A stretch of 33,009 nt of DNA from NCBI GenBank assembly GCA_905234005.1, contig CAJOFW010000004.1, positions 1 through 33,009 on the forward strand, given 5' to 3'. The notes below the pieces were generated by a model. That model searched no databases. It saw only the letters and a program-made list of their open reading frames with translations, and was not told the DNA's origin. This DNA is from an uncultured Oscillospiraceae bacterium. GTDB taxonomy: Bacteria; Bacillota; Clostridia; Oscillospirales; Oscillospiraceae. Below are positions 7,759 to 15,606 of the stretch, in pieces. Positions within the stretch are counted from its first letter, which is position 1. Each line of letters begins with the position of its first letter. The position numbers and the translations under genes are program-made.

Positions 7759-8562
7759 ATGAAGATTCTGGTCTGCGCAAAGCAGGTGCCCGACACCTCG
7801 GGCAAGGTCGCCGTCAACGACGACGGCACACTCAACCGGGCGTCCATGCCCGTCATCACAAACCCCGACGACTTAAACGCCGTGGAGGCGGCGCTGAAGC
7901 TCAAGGACGCTTACGGCTGCAGGGTCATCGTCGTCACGATGGGCCCGGCGGCGGCGGAGAGCATGCTGCGCGAGCTGCTCGCGATGGGCGCGGACGAGGC
8001 GTACCTGATCTCCGACCGCGCCTTCGGCGGCTCGGATACGTTCGCCACGAGCCAGGTGCTCGCGGCGGGGCTTCACCACATCGGGATCGACCCGGACGAC
8101 ATCGTGATCTGCGGCCGCCAGGCCATCGACGGCGACACGGCCCAGGTCGGCCCGCAGATCGCGGAGAAGCTCGATCTGCCGCAGATCACCTACGCCGGCG
8201 AGCTGACGGTCGAGGGCCGGACGGTCCGCGTACAGCGGATGCTCGAGGACGGCTACATGACGATCGAGACCGACACGCCCTGCCTCGTCACCTGCGTCAA
8301 GGAGCTGAACGAGCCGCGGTATATGTCCATCAGGGGCATCCTGCGCTGCTTCGACAAGCCCGTCACCGTCCTGACCTACGAGGATCTGAAGGACGAGCCG
8401 CTGATCGACGCGTCCACCATCGGACTCAAGGGCTCGCCCACGAACATCGCGAAATCCTTCACGCCGCCCCTCAAGGGCGCGGGCGTCATGCTGACGGGCG
8501 TGGACGACAGCGCCGTCGTCGCCGACCTCACCGACCGCCTGAGCGCGAAGCACATCCTGTAA
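7759..8562 (+). CDS. etfB: Electron transfer flavoprotein beta subunit, operon 1
   Basis: 267-residue EtfB, the subunit that carries AMP, or a second FAD in electron-bifurcating forms, and receives electrons from NADH. The N-terminus KILVCAKQVPDTSGKVAVN and the loop VVTMGPAAAESMLRELLAMGADEAYLISDRAFGGSDT are typical of anaerobic Firmicutes Etf. GRQAIDGDTAQVGPQIAEKL is the family signature. ATG at 7759 follows AGGAGGCGGG, 13 nt after the dehydrogenase stop; EtfA follows after 12 nt. Most positions agree with the second EtfB at 14.8 kb, so the two are paralogues. The symbol refers to the family. Bifurcation with NADH and ferredoxin is inferred from the pairing with an acyl-CoA dehydrogenase. Confidence 0.93.
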   Translation: MKILVCAKQVPDTSGKVAVNDDGTLNRASMPVITNPDDLNAVEAALKLKDAYGCRVIVVTMGPAAAESMLRELLAMGADEAYLISDRAFGGSDTFATSQVLAAGLHHIGIDPDDIVICGRQAIDGDTAQVGPQIAEKLDLPQITYAGELTVEGRTVRVQRMLEDGYMTIETDTPCLVTCVKELNEPRYMSIRGILRCFDKPVTVLTYEDLKDEPLIDASTIGLKGSPTNIAKSFTPPLKGAGVMLTGVDDSAVVADLTDRLSAKHIL

Positions 8563-8574
8563 GGAGGGGCGAAC

Positions 8575-9699
8575 ATGAAACAGAACGATTTTATGAACAC
8601 CGACATCCAGGCGTTCCACGGCGTCTGGGTCTACTGCGAGCAGCGGCAGGGCCGGCTCATGAGCACCGATCTCGAGCTTGTCAGCGAGGGACGAAAGCTC
8701 GCCGATGAGCTTCATACGGAGCTGTGCGGCGTGCTGCTCGGCGACGGCGTCGACGGGCTTGTGAACGAGCTTGGCGGCTATGGCGCGGACAGGGTGTACG
8801 TCTGCGACTCGCCGCTTCTCCGCGACTACGTCACCGAGGCCCACGCGAAGGTCATCTGCGACCTCGTGGCGGCGTACCGGCCCGAGGTCGTGCTCTTCGG
8901 CGCTACGAACATCGGCCGCGACCTCGCGCCGCGTGTCGCCGCCCGGCTCGGCACCGGCCTGTGCGCCGACTGCACCCACCTCGACGTGGACGTCGGCACC
9001 TATGTCGAATTCCTGCGCGAAAACTCGACGCTGGACGAAAAGGGCATCGGCGAGGACAAGCTGCGGGAGAAATTCGGGCACGACCTCAAAATGACCCGTC
9101 CGGCGTTCGGCGGCCACCTGATGGCGACGATCGTCTGCCCCCGGTTCCGCCCGGCCATGGCCACGGTGCGCCCCGGCGTCATGCAGAAGGCCCCGTTCGA
9201 CGAGGCGAAGGCCGCCGCCGTCGTGACGGAGCACCCGGCGTTCGAGCTTGCGGAGACGGATCTGCACACCCGCGTCCTCGAGGTCGTGAAGTCCACCCGG
9301 CAGATCGTCGATCTGCTCGGCGCGGACGTGGTCGTATCCGTCGGCGGCGGCATCGGCTCCGACGTGGAGCGCGGCATTGCCCTCGGACAGGAGCTGGCGG
9401 ACGTGCTCGGCGGCGTACTCGGCGGCAGCCGCGTCGCGATCGACTCCGGCTGGCTCTCCGCCGACCACCAGGTCGGACAGACCGGCAAGACCGTGCACCC
9501 GAAGCTGTATATCGCGCTCGGCATCTCCGGAGCTATCCAGCACAAGGCCGGTATGCAGGACTCCGACTGCATCATCGCCGTCAACAAAAACCCGCAGGCA
9601 CCGATCTTCGAGGTCGCCGACTACGGCGTCACCGGCGATCTTTTCAAAATCGTGCCGCTGATGATCGACAGCTTCCGCGCCGCGAAGAAGACGCTCTGA
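8575..9699 (+). CDS. etfA: Electron transfer flavoprotein alpha subunit, operon 1
   Basis: 374-residue EtfA, which carries the mobile FAD that shuttles electrons to the dehydrogenase. The N-terminal Rossmann-like half includes LFGATNIGRDLAPRVAARL. The FAD-binding C-terminal half includes the signature GQTGKTVHPKLYIALGISGAIQH and ends in a YGVTGDLFKIVP block. The segment between ~140 and 175 (HLDVDVGTYVEFLRENSTL and on to the FGHDLKMTRPAFGG block) is longer than in simple Etf but is shared with the paralogue at 15.6 kb. The start at 8575 has AGGAGGGG directly upstream; a second Met six codons later is possible. The stop is 10 nt before the CoA-transferase start. Confidence 0.93.
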   Translation: MKQNDFMNTDIQAFHGVWVYCEQRQGRLMSTDLELVSEGRKLADELHTELCGVLLGDGVDGLVNELGGYGADRVYVCDSPLLRDYVTEAHAKVICDLVAAYRPEVVLFGATNIGRDLAPRVAARLGTGLCADCTHLDVDVGTYVEFLRENSTLDEKGIGEDKLREKFGHDLKMTRPAFGGHLMATIVCPRFRPAMATVRPGVMQKAPFDEAKAAAVVTEHPAFELAETDLHTRVLEVVKSTRQIVDLLGADVVVSVGGGIGSDVERGIALGQELADVLGGVLGGSRVAIDSGWLSADHQVGQTGKTVHPKLYIALGISGAIQHKAGMQDSDCIIAVNKNPQAPIFEVADYGVTGDLFKIVPLMIDSFRAAKKTL

Positions 9700-9709
9700 G
9701 GTACCCGCC

Positions 9710-11008
9710 ATGACCGACTACCAGAAGGAATATCAGGACAAGCTCGCGACGGTCGGGCAGTGCCTGTCGCTCATCCACTCCGGCGATATCGTCTACACCA
9801 CCCACAACCACACCGAGCCGCTGACCATCCTCGAGCACCTGCACGAGCGCGCCCCGTACGTGGAAAACGTCAAGGTCTGGAAGGGCCGCTCCGGCCACTT
9901 CCCCGTGATGTACGAGCCGTCGATGAAGGGGCACATGGAGATGCTCACGTATTTCTACGGCCCGACGTTTTACAGGGAATCCGAACCCCTCGGCCTCATC
10001 GACCACACGCCGTCCGACCTCGCCCACTACTACACAGCCGCGATCATGTACCACAAGCCGACCGTGTTCTACACCGGCGTCGGCGCGATGGACGAAAACG
10101 GCGTGTTCCACATGGGCATGAACCACACCGAGGAGGGCGAGTCGATCCAGTACGCGATCGACAACCATCTCCCCCTCGTCGTGGAGGTCAACCGCAATCT
10201 GCACCACGCCCGCGGCGGGCAGACGATCCCGCTCTCCGCCGTGACGTACATCCTCGAGGCCGACCGCACCGAGCAGGATCTGCCCTCCATCGAGCCGACG
10301 GAGCTGGAGGATCGCATCGGCGCGGCGGTGGCGGAGCTCGTCTCCGACGGCGACACGATCCAGCTCGGCATCGGCGGCATCCCGAACGCTGTCGGCATGT
10401 ATCTGAGCCGCAAAAACGATCTCGGCATCCACACGGAGATGTTCACCAATTCCATGATGGATCTCATCCTCTCCGGCAACATCACCGGAAGGCGCAAGAA
10501 CCACGTCTTCTCGTTCGCGGAGGGCCGGGAGAACCTCTATGAGTTCATCCAGAGCCGGCCCGACTGCGTATCGCGCAAATCGTCGGAGCACATAAACCCG
10601 ATGACCATCGCGAAGCAGAACAACTTCGTCTCCATCAACACCTGCGTGGAGATCGACCTCACCGGACAGGTCTGCTCCGAGAGCGTCGGGCCCCGGCAGA
10701 TATCCGGCTCCGGCGGGGCGTTCTGCTGCGCCTACGGCGCGTTCGAGTCGAAGGGCGGCAAGGGCATTCTTGCCTTCCCGTCCCGGACGGCGAAGGGCCA
10801 GTCGAAGATCAAATCCATGCTCACCCCCGGCGCGGTGGTGACGATTCCCCGGAACTACGTCGACTGCATCGTCACCGAATACGGCGTGGCGAAGCTGAAG
10901 GGCGCGACCGTCAGCGAACGGATCGCCCGCCTCATCGCCATCGCCCACCCCGACGACCGCGACCGCCTCCGCGACGAGGCCAAACAGCTCTGGCCGAATT
11001 TCGTATGA
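9710..11008 (+). CDS. Acetyl-CoA hydrolase/transferase-family CoA-transferase
   Basis: 432-residue class I CoA-transferase related to 4-hydroxybutyrate and butyryl-CoA:acetate CoA-transferases. It moves CoA from an acyl-CoA made by this operon to acetate or another acid, usually the last step of fermentative acid release. QLGIGGIPNAVGMYL and the HTEMFTNSMMDLI block are present; the Glu in HTEMFT matches the expected catalytic residue that forms the glutamyl-CoA thioester. The stretch GSGGAFCCAYGAFESKGGKGI corresponds to a region usually written SGGQxDFxxGAxxSKGGKS, so the QxDF residues are replaced by AFCC, which may alter substrate choice. It starts 10 nt after EtfA, with GAGGTA as the binding site. 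It has no counterpart in operon 2. Butyrate is plausible but not proven as product. Confidence 0.88.
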   Translation: MTDYQKEYQDKLATVGQCLSLIHSGDIVYTTHNHTEPLTILEHLHERAPYVENVKVWKGRSGHFPVMYEPSMKGHMEMLTYFYGPTFYRESEPLGLIDHTPSDLAHYYTAAIMYHKPTVFYTGVGAMDENGVFHMGMNHTEEGESIQYAIDNHLPLVVEVNRNLHHARGGQTIPLSAVTYILEADRTEQDLPSIEPTELEDRIGAAVAELVSDGDTIQLGIGGIPNAVGMYLSRKNDLGIHTEMFTNSMMDLILSGNITGRRKNHVFSFAEGRENLYEFIQSRPDCVSRKSSEHINPMTIAKQNNFVSINTCVEIDLTGQVCSESVGPRQISGSGGAFCCAYGAFESKGGKGILAFPSRTAKGQSKIKSMLTPGAVVTIPRNYVDCIVTEYGVAKLKGATVSERIARLIAIAHPDDRDRLRDEAKQLWPNFV

Positions 11009-11027
11009 CAATCCGTCGCTCCCCCCG

Positions 11028-11057
11028 TTGACAGGGCGGCGGGACGGGCGGTATAAT
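11028..11057 (+). promoter_or_regulatory. Strong promoter upstream of the recombinase module
   Basis: TTGACA (11028-11033), 18 nt, TATAAT (11052-11057). It begins 19 nt after the CoA-transferase stop and points toward the hairpin, the TnpW-like ORF and the recombinase. Confidence 0.7.
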
Positions 11058-11129
11058 ATCGTCCGGTTCCCATCGCCATCCCCGTCCCGGCACGGCGCTG
11101 TACGCCGCCGGGTGATCTCCCTTTGTTTG

Positions 11130-11209
11130 ATACCCTCTTTCGTCAGGTATGCCAACCGTTTTGACCGCTTCAGGTCGCCCGATACCGTTGGACGAAAGAG
11201 GGTATTTTT
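11130..11209 (+). terminator. Long terminator-like hairpin in the recombinase leader (possible small RNA or attenuator)
   Basis: ATACCCTCTTTCGTC (11130-11144) is perfectly complementary to GACGAAAGAGGGTAT (11191-11205), with TTTT directly after. The 46-nt apical region can fold further: CAAC with GTTG next to the main stem and GACC-gcttca-GGTC at the tip. Together with the promoter at 11028 this could make a terminated RNA of about 145 nt. Downstream expression would then need read-through, unless it starts from the second promoter. Folding is seen in the sequence; function is inference. Confidence 0.65.
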
Positions 11210-11308
11210 GCGCCCGATACCCGGATGCCATCCCCCGCCCCCGGCATATCCGTCCCCTCCCGGCATGAAATGCGCTTTCACCGGCGACAATACCCGTGAG
11301 GTGATCGT

Positions 11309-11455
11309 ATGCAGACACAGGAGATCCGAATCGGCGAGGCCGTGTATGAGCTGGGCCGCGTCTACGCCGGGACAAACGGCGTCGCGGCGCTGATCCGGGA
11401 AAGACTGGAAGCGGACGCCGCCGCGATTGACGCCGGTAAGACGGGTGCGGTATAA
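11309..11455 (+). CDS. Small TnpW-like protein
   Basis: A 48-residue ORF (MQTQEIRIGEAVYELG...) too short for the ORF track. GAGGTG lies 5 nt before its ATG. The order IRIGEAVYELGRVY then LIRERLEAD resembles the small TnpW family found next to serine recombinases in Clostridia elements (a short beta hairpin of the form IGxTTYxV followed by a helix). Function is unknown even in the family. The second promoter of the module overlaps its last codons, and its stop codon lies inside the TATAAT box of that promoter. The match is by eye over a short protein. Confidence 0.55.
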   Translation: MQTQEIRIGEAVYELGRVYAGTNGVAALIRERLEADAAAIDAGKTGAV

Positions 11456-11456
11456 T
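11427..11456 (+). promoter_or_regulatory. Second promoter, directly before the recombinase
   Basis: TTGACG (11427-11432), 18 nt, TATAAT (11451-11456). It lies within the end of the TnpW-like ORF and has the same 18-nt spacing and a similar GGGYGCGG-type spacer end as the promoter at 11028. Confidence 0.6.
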
Positions 11457-11492
11457 GGGCGCCGTGGGTCGGTTCACGCAAAGGAGGAACCC

Positions 11493-13190
11493 ATGAGAAC
11501 CGACAAAATGAAAGCCCGCGGAACGGGAACCGACGGAACGGGAACCGACGGCGGCACACGGGGATTTGCCTATCTGCGCCTGTCGAACGAGGAGGCGGGG
11601 CGGGGCGAATCCGCGAGCATCACAAACCAGCGCGCCATCGTGGAGCGCTTCTGCCGTGAAAACGGCATCGCGCTCGTCAGGGAGTTCGTCGACGACGGGT
11701 ACAGCGGCGGCAACTTCGACCGCCCCGGCTTCCGGGCGATGATGACGGCGCTGGAGGCGGGCGGGGCCGGTACGGTCGTGACGAAGGATCTGTCCCGGCT
11801 CGGCCGCGATATGCGGGAGGCGAGCTACTACGCCGAGCAGTATTTCCCGGAGCACGGCGTCCGCTACATCGCAATCGCAGACAGCTTCGACACGGAGCGT
11901 GACAACATCATGGCCCCGTTCCAGTTCGCGATGAACGAGGTCTATCTGCGCGACGGCTCCCGCAAGGTGCGGGACGTGCTCAAAAACAAGCGTGAGAACG
12001 GCCAGTATTGCGCCTGCCCGCCCTACGGCTACCGCAAGAGCCGCGAGGACAGAGGCCGCCTTGCGCCGGACGAGGCGACGGCCCCGGTCGTGCGGCGCAT
12101 ATTCGAGCGGGCCGCCGGCGGCGATTCGTCGCGGCGCATCGCGCTCGACCTGACCGCCGACGGGATCATACCGCCGCTCAAGTACCGGGCGCTGTACCGG
12201 GACGACTTCACCCCCGAGGGCGCGGCGCGCGCGTCGGACGCGTGGAACTACACGACGGTCAAGCGGATACTGCGAAACCCGGTGTATCTCGGTCATACGC
12301 TGCTCGGCCGCAGCCGCAAGGTCAGCGTCAAGTCGAAGAAAAAGACCCCCGTCCCCCGGGAGGACTGGGCCGTCACGGAGAACACCCATCCCCCGCTCGT
12401 CACCGAGGCGCTGTTCGAGCGGGCGCACCGAAACCTCGGCCGGGGCGCGTCCGCCGCCGCAGGGCACGGGCCGGTGCGCAAGAGCATCTTCGCCGGCGTC
12501 GCCCGCTGCGCCCTCTGCGGTCACGCGCTGTGCTCCTGCGGCACCGTGTACAGGGGCGAACGGGAGAAATACTGGTATCTCGCCTGCACCCACCAGCGGC
12601 GCGACCTGCCGACGCCGTGTACGGGCGTGCGGGTGAAGTACGCCGATCTTCTTTCGCTTGTGCGGGACGATCTCAACAGCCTTCTCGCCCTCTCCGACGA
12701 CGCGCTCGCGTCCATCGCCCGCGAGGCCGCCGAACGCCTCGACAGCGCCGACAGCCGCGAGGCGAGACGCCGCCGCGCCGAACAGGCCGAGGCCCGGATG
12801 AGAACCATCGACAAAATCATCGCCCGCCTCTATACGGACAACGCCGAGGGCCGTCTCGACGACGACCGGCTGCGCCGGATGACGGCGGAGCTTGAGCGCG
12901 AATCCGCCGGGCTCAAGGCGGAGCTGACGGCCCTGACGGCCCCCTCCCCGGCGGACAAAACGCGGGACAATTACGCCCGCTTTCTCGCCCTCGCCCGCGG
13001 CTGCGCCCACATCGAAACGCTCGACCGCGACACGCTCCTGACCTTCGTCGAACGCATCGAGGTCGGCCCGAAGATATACCCCGACGGCGTAAAACGCGCC
13101 ACCCACCCCGGCACGCCGTTCCGTCAGAGCGTCCGCGTCTTCTACCGCTTCATCGGCGAGGTCGATACGACGACGCCCGACGGCGCGTAA
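11493..13190 (+). CDS. Large serine recombinase (element 1)
   Basis: 565-residue site-specific recombinase. The resolvase catalytic domain (~22-165) opens GFAYLRLSNEEAGRGES, with the nucleophilic Ser in RLS and the conserved DDGYSGGNFDRPGFRAM and KDLSRLGRDMREA blocks. The recombinase domain follows (PPYGYRKS to ~300, with TVKRILRNPVYLGHTLLG), then a zinc ribbon with CALCGHALCSCG and C-x-H spacing (~355-395), and a C-terminal coiled coil (~420-500) rich in R, E and A. The start at 11493 follows AAAGGAGG; the track's upstream start is inside the TnpW-like ORF. An 18-bp-class duplication of GTGTDG occurs near the N-terminus. The stop is about 65 nt from a spore protein gene fragment, which places the attachment site beside its 3' end. 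It appears intact and may be active. Confidence 0.92.
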   Translation: MRTDKMKARGTGTDGTGTDGGTRGFAYLRLSNEEAGRGESASITNQRAIVERFCRENGIALVREFVDDGYSGGNFDRPGFRAMMTALEAGGAGTVVTKDLSRLGRDMREASYYAEQYFPEHGVRYIAIADSFDTERDNIMAPFQFAMNEVYLRDGSRKVRDVLKNKRENGQYCACPPYGYRKSREDRGRLAPDEATAPVVRRIFERAAGGDSSRRIALDLTADGIIPPLKYRALYRDDFTPEGAARASDAWNYTTVKRILRNPVYLGHTLLGRSRKVSVKSKKKTPVPREDWAVTENTHPPLVTEALFERAHRNLGRGASAAAGHGPVRKSIFAGVARCALCGHALCSCGTVYRGEREKYWYLACTHQRRDLPTPCTGVRVKYADLLSLVRDDLNSLLALSDDALASIAREAAERLDSADSREARRRRAEQAEARMRTIDKIIARLYTDNAEGRLDDDRLRRMTAELERESAGLKAELTALTAPSPADKTRDNYARFLALARGCAHIETLDRDTLLTFVERIEVGPKIYPDGVKRATHPGTPFRQSVRVFYRFIGEVDTTTPDGA

Positions 13191-13253
13191 TGGCTCCAGC
13201 GCCGCCGCCCGCCGCATCGTTTGCGGCTGTTTGCGGCAGTGGGAACACCGGGG

Positions 13254-13373
13254 GAGGTCGGCGTCAACCTGAAGCAGGGCTACAACGGCGATCTGACGAG
13301 CCGTCAGGCCGGCTCCGTCGGCGGCCAGATGGTCAAGAAGATGATCGAGGCCTACGAAAACGGCATGAAGTAA
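13254..13373 (+). pseudogene. 3' remnant of an alpha/beta-type small acid-soluble spore protein gene
   Basis: From 13254 the frame reads EVGVNLKQGYNGDLTSRQ, then AGSVGGQMVKKMIEAYENG and a stop. This is the conserved second half of alpha/beta SASPs, which coat DNA in dormant spores (ELGV-L, TSR-x-GSVGG-xMVK-x-M). The first half is missing: upstream comes only unrelated sequence back to the recombinase stop at 13190, and no start codon with a ribosome binding site. A strong terminator follows 20 nt later, as expected for the original gene end. The recombinase element most likely inserted or rearranged within the gene at about 13,250. The identification is firm for such a short stretch because the motif is so conserved. 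Confidence 0.8.
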
Positions 13374-13392
13374 TCCCAGGCTTCCCCTACCG

Positions 13393-13427
13393 GGCGGCAC
13401 GGCGCAATACGCCGCGCCGCCTTTTTT
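13393..13427 (+). terminator. Rho-independent terminator after the spore protein remnant
   Basis: GGCGGCaCGGCG-caata-CGCCGcGCCGCC followed by TTTTTT. It is the native terminator of the disrupted spore protein gene. Confidence 0.85.
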
Positions 13428-13489
13428 GCGCGTCAATCCGCCTCATTCTGCCTCTTTCTGGTTGTTTCTTTGGGATGCCATTGATTTGC

Positions 13490-13517
13490 TTGACCTTTTT
13501 TGAAAGTATGCTATAAT
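13490..13517 (+). promoter_or_regulatory. Promoter for Etf operon 2
   Basis: TTGACC (13490-13495), 16 nt, TATAAT (13512-13517). The leader to the ATG at 13628 is about 105 nt and AT-richer than its surroundings. Confidence 0.7.
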
Positions 13518-13627
13518 GGCGTCTGGCGGCTTATATTATGCCGATTTGATTAATGTTTATTAATGTCTGTTCAGTTTAGAATATCCCCGCAACACATCAG
13601 AAAGCAGCACACGGAGGATCCCTTTAT

Positions 13628-14770
13628 ATGGATTTCAGGCTCACGAAGGAGCAGCAGATGCTCCGGCAGATGTTCCGGGAATTTGCCCAGAACGAAATAA
13701 AACCCCTCGCCGCCGAGGTCGATGAGGAGGAGCGCTTCCCCTGGGAGACCGTCAAAAAGCTCGGCGAGCTTGGCATGCTGGGCGCGTACTTCCCGAAGGA
13801 ATACGGCGGCGGCGGCGCGGACGTGATCGCCTACGCGATGCTTGTCGAGGAGATCGGCAAGGTCTGCGGCACCACCTCGATCATCGTCAGCTCCCACACC
13901 TCGCTCTGCTGCGCGCCGATCTACGAGTTCGGCACGGAGGAGCAGCGCCGGAGGTATCTGCCCGACCTCCTGACCGGCCGCAGGGTCGGCGCCTTCGGCC
14001 TGACGGAGCCGAGCGCCGGCACGGACGCCTCGAGCCTCGAGACCGCCGCCGTACTCGACGGCGACCACTACATATTAAACGGCTCGAAGATATTCATCAC
14101 AAACGGCGGCGCGGCCTCGACCTACGTCATCTTCGCGATGACGGACAAATCCAGGGGCCACCGGGGCATCTCGGCGTTCATCGTGGAGCGCGACTTCCCC
14201 GGCTTCTCGATCGGCCGCGAGGAGAAGAAAATGGGCATCCGCGGCTCGTCCACGGCGGAGCTTGTCATGACGGACTGCATCGTCCCGAAGGAGAACCTGC
14301 TCGGCAGAGAGGGTCAGGGCTTTAAGATCGCCCTGCACACACTGGACGGCGGCCGCATCGGCGTCGCGTCGCAGGCGCTGGGCCTGGGCGAGGGCGCGAT
14401 TGACGAGGCCATCGCCTATACGAAGGAACGCGTCCAGTTCGGCAAGCGCATCAGCCAGTTCCAGTGGACGCAGTTCCAGCTCGCGGATATGGCGACGAAA
14501 ATGCAGGCCGCGCAGTACCTCGTCTACGCCGCCGCCGACGCAAAGCAGAACGGCCTGGATTACAGCCTGCAGGCCGCGATGGCGAAGCTCTTCGCGTCCG
14601 AGGCCGCCAGCGACGTGACGCGCCGCTGCGTCCAGCTCTTCGGCGGCTACGGCTTCACGAGAGAGTATCCGGTCGAGCGCATGATGCGCGACGCGAAGAT
14701 CACCGAAATCTACGAGGGTACGAGCGAGGCCCAGCGCATGGTCATCGCGAAGTACCTCGGCGTCAACTGA
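13628..14770 (+). CDS. bcd: Butyryl-CoA dehydrogenase-like acyl-CoA dehydrogenase, operon 2
   Basis: 380-residue FAD-dependent short-chain acyl-CoA dehydrogenase. In fermenting Clostridia such enzymes reduce crotonyl-CoA to butyryl-CoA together with Etf. The N-terminus MDFRLTKEQQMLRQMFREFAQ, GAFGLTEPSAGTDAS, HYILNGSKIFITNGG, ERVQFGKRISQFQ and CVQLFGGYGFTREYPVERMMRD are all canonical for Bcd, and the catalytic Glu sits in IYEGTSEAQRMVI. GGAGGAT precedes the ATG. EtfB follows after 21 nt. It is closer to classical Bcd than the operon 1 enzyme (for example SHTSLCC and FTREYPVERMMRD), so this operon is the better candidate for the core butyrate pathway. Thiolase, crotonase and hydroxybutyryl-CoA dehydrogenase are not in the window. 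Confidence 0.93.
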   Translation: MDFRLTKEQQMLRQMFREFAQNEIKPLAAEVDEEERFPWETVKKLGELGMLGAYFPKEYGGGGADVIAYAMLVEEIGKVCGTTSIIVSSHTSLCCAPIYEFGTEEQRRRYLPDLLTGRRVGAFGLTEPSAGTDASSLETAAVLDGDHYILNGSKIFITNGGAASTYVIFAMTDKSRGHRGISAFIVERDFPGFSIGREEKKMGIRGSSTAELVMTDCIVPKENLLGREGQGFKIALHTLDGGRIGVASQALGLGEGAIDEAIAYTKERVQFGKRISQFQWTQFQLADMATKMQAAQYLVYAAADAKQNGLDYSLQAAMAKLFASEAASDVTRRCVQLFGGYGFTREYPVERMMRDAKITEIYEGTSEAQRMVIAKYLGVN

Positions 14771-14791
14771 GCCGGGGGAGGGAGCACAGCC

Positions 14792-15592
14792 ATGAAGATC
14801 ATCGTTTGCATCAAGCAGGTTCCGGACACCTCCGGCAAGGTCGCCGTCAACGAGGACGGCACCCTCAACCGCGCCTCCATGCCGGTCATCACAAACCACG
14901 ACGACAAAAGCGCCGTCGAGGCCGGTCTGCGGCTCAAGGACAAATACGGCTGCAGGGTCGTCGTCGTGACGATGGGCCCCGCCGCCGCGGAGAGTATGCT
15001 CCGCGATATGCTGGCCATGGGCGCGGACGAGGCGTATCTGATCTCCGACCGCGCCTTCGGCGGCTCGGACACGTTCGCCACGAGCCAGATCGTCGCCGCC
15101 GGCGTGAGCCGCATCGGCGTCGACCCGGACGACATCATCCTCTGCGGCCGGCAGGCCATCGACGGCGACACCGCCCAGGTCGGCCCGCAGATCGCGGAGA
15201 AGCTCGATCTGCCGCAGATCACCTACGCCGGCGACATCGCCGTCGAGGACGGCGTCGTCACCGTCCGCCGCATGCTCGAGGACGGCTACATGACCGTCAA
15301 GGCCCATACGCCGTGCCTCATCACCTGCATCAAGGAGCTGAATCCTCCCCGCTACGCGTCCATCGCGGGCATCATGGAGTGTTATTCAAAGCCCGTCACC
15401 GTCCTGACCTACGAGGATCTGAAGGACGAGCCGCTGATCGAGCCGGACACCATCGGACTCAAAGGCTCGCCGACGAACATCGCCAAGTCCTTCACCCCGC
15501 CGCTCAAGGGCGAGGGCGTCATGCTCGAGGGCGCCGACAAGAACACCGTCGCCGACCTCGTCGCCCGGCTCGGGGCAAAGCACATTCTGTGA
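14792..15592 (+). CDS. etfB: Electron transfer flavoprotein beta subunit, operon 2
   Basis: 266-residue EtfB, paralogous to the copy at 7.76 kb with long identical stretches such as VVTMGPAAAESML and GRQAIDGDTAQVGPQIAEKL. Its likely role is to take electrons from NADH and split them between ferredoxin and the partner butyryl-CoA dehydrogenase, as in Bcd-Etf complexes. ATG at 14792 follows GGGGGAGGGAG. Etf alpha starts 14 nt after its stop. Differences from copy 1 cluster in surface segments (residues ~35-55 and 150-190), which fits separate partner dehydrogenases. Confidence 0.93.
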   Translation: MKIIVCIKQVPDTSGKVAVNEDGTLNRASMPVITNHDDKSAVEAGLRLKDKYGCRVVVVTMGPAAAESMLRDMLAMGADEAYLISDRAFGGSDTFATSQIVAAGVSRIGVDPDDIILCGRQAIDGDTAQVGPQIAEKLDLPQITYAGDIAVEDGVVTVRRMLEDGYMTVKAHTPCLITCIKELNPPRYASIAGIMECYSKPVTVLTYEDLKDEPLIEPDTIGLKGSPTNIAKSFTPPLKGEGVMLEGADKNTVADLVARLGAKHIL

Positions 15593-15606
15593 GGGGGGAG
15601 CCGATC

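Noticed and set aside
7873-9711. 612-aa minus-strand ORF opposite the Etf genes
   Set aside because: Antisense shadow of EtfB/EtfA; same composition as the other shadows.
10932-13436. 834-aa minus-strand ORF
   Set aside because: Antisense shadow of recombinase 1 in GC-rich DNA; low-complexity Arg/Ala/Gly sequence, no ribosome binding site, no family motif.
13190-13516. 108-aa plus-strand ORF (MAPAPPP...)
   Set aside because: Wrong frame through the spore protein remnant and its terminator.
14464-15606. N-terminal extension of the EtfA 2 ORF
   Set aside because: Open frame only because stops are rare; homology and the ribosome binding site begin at 15607.
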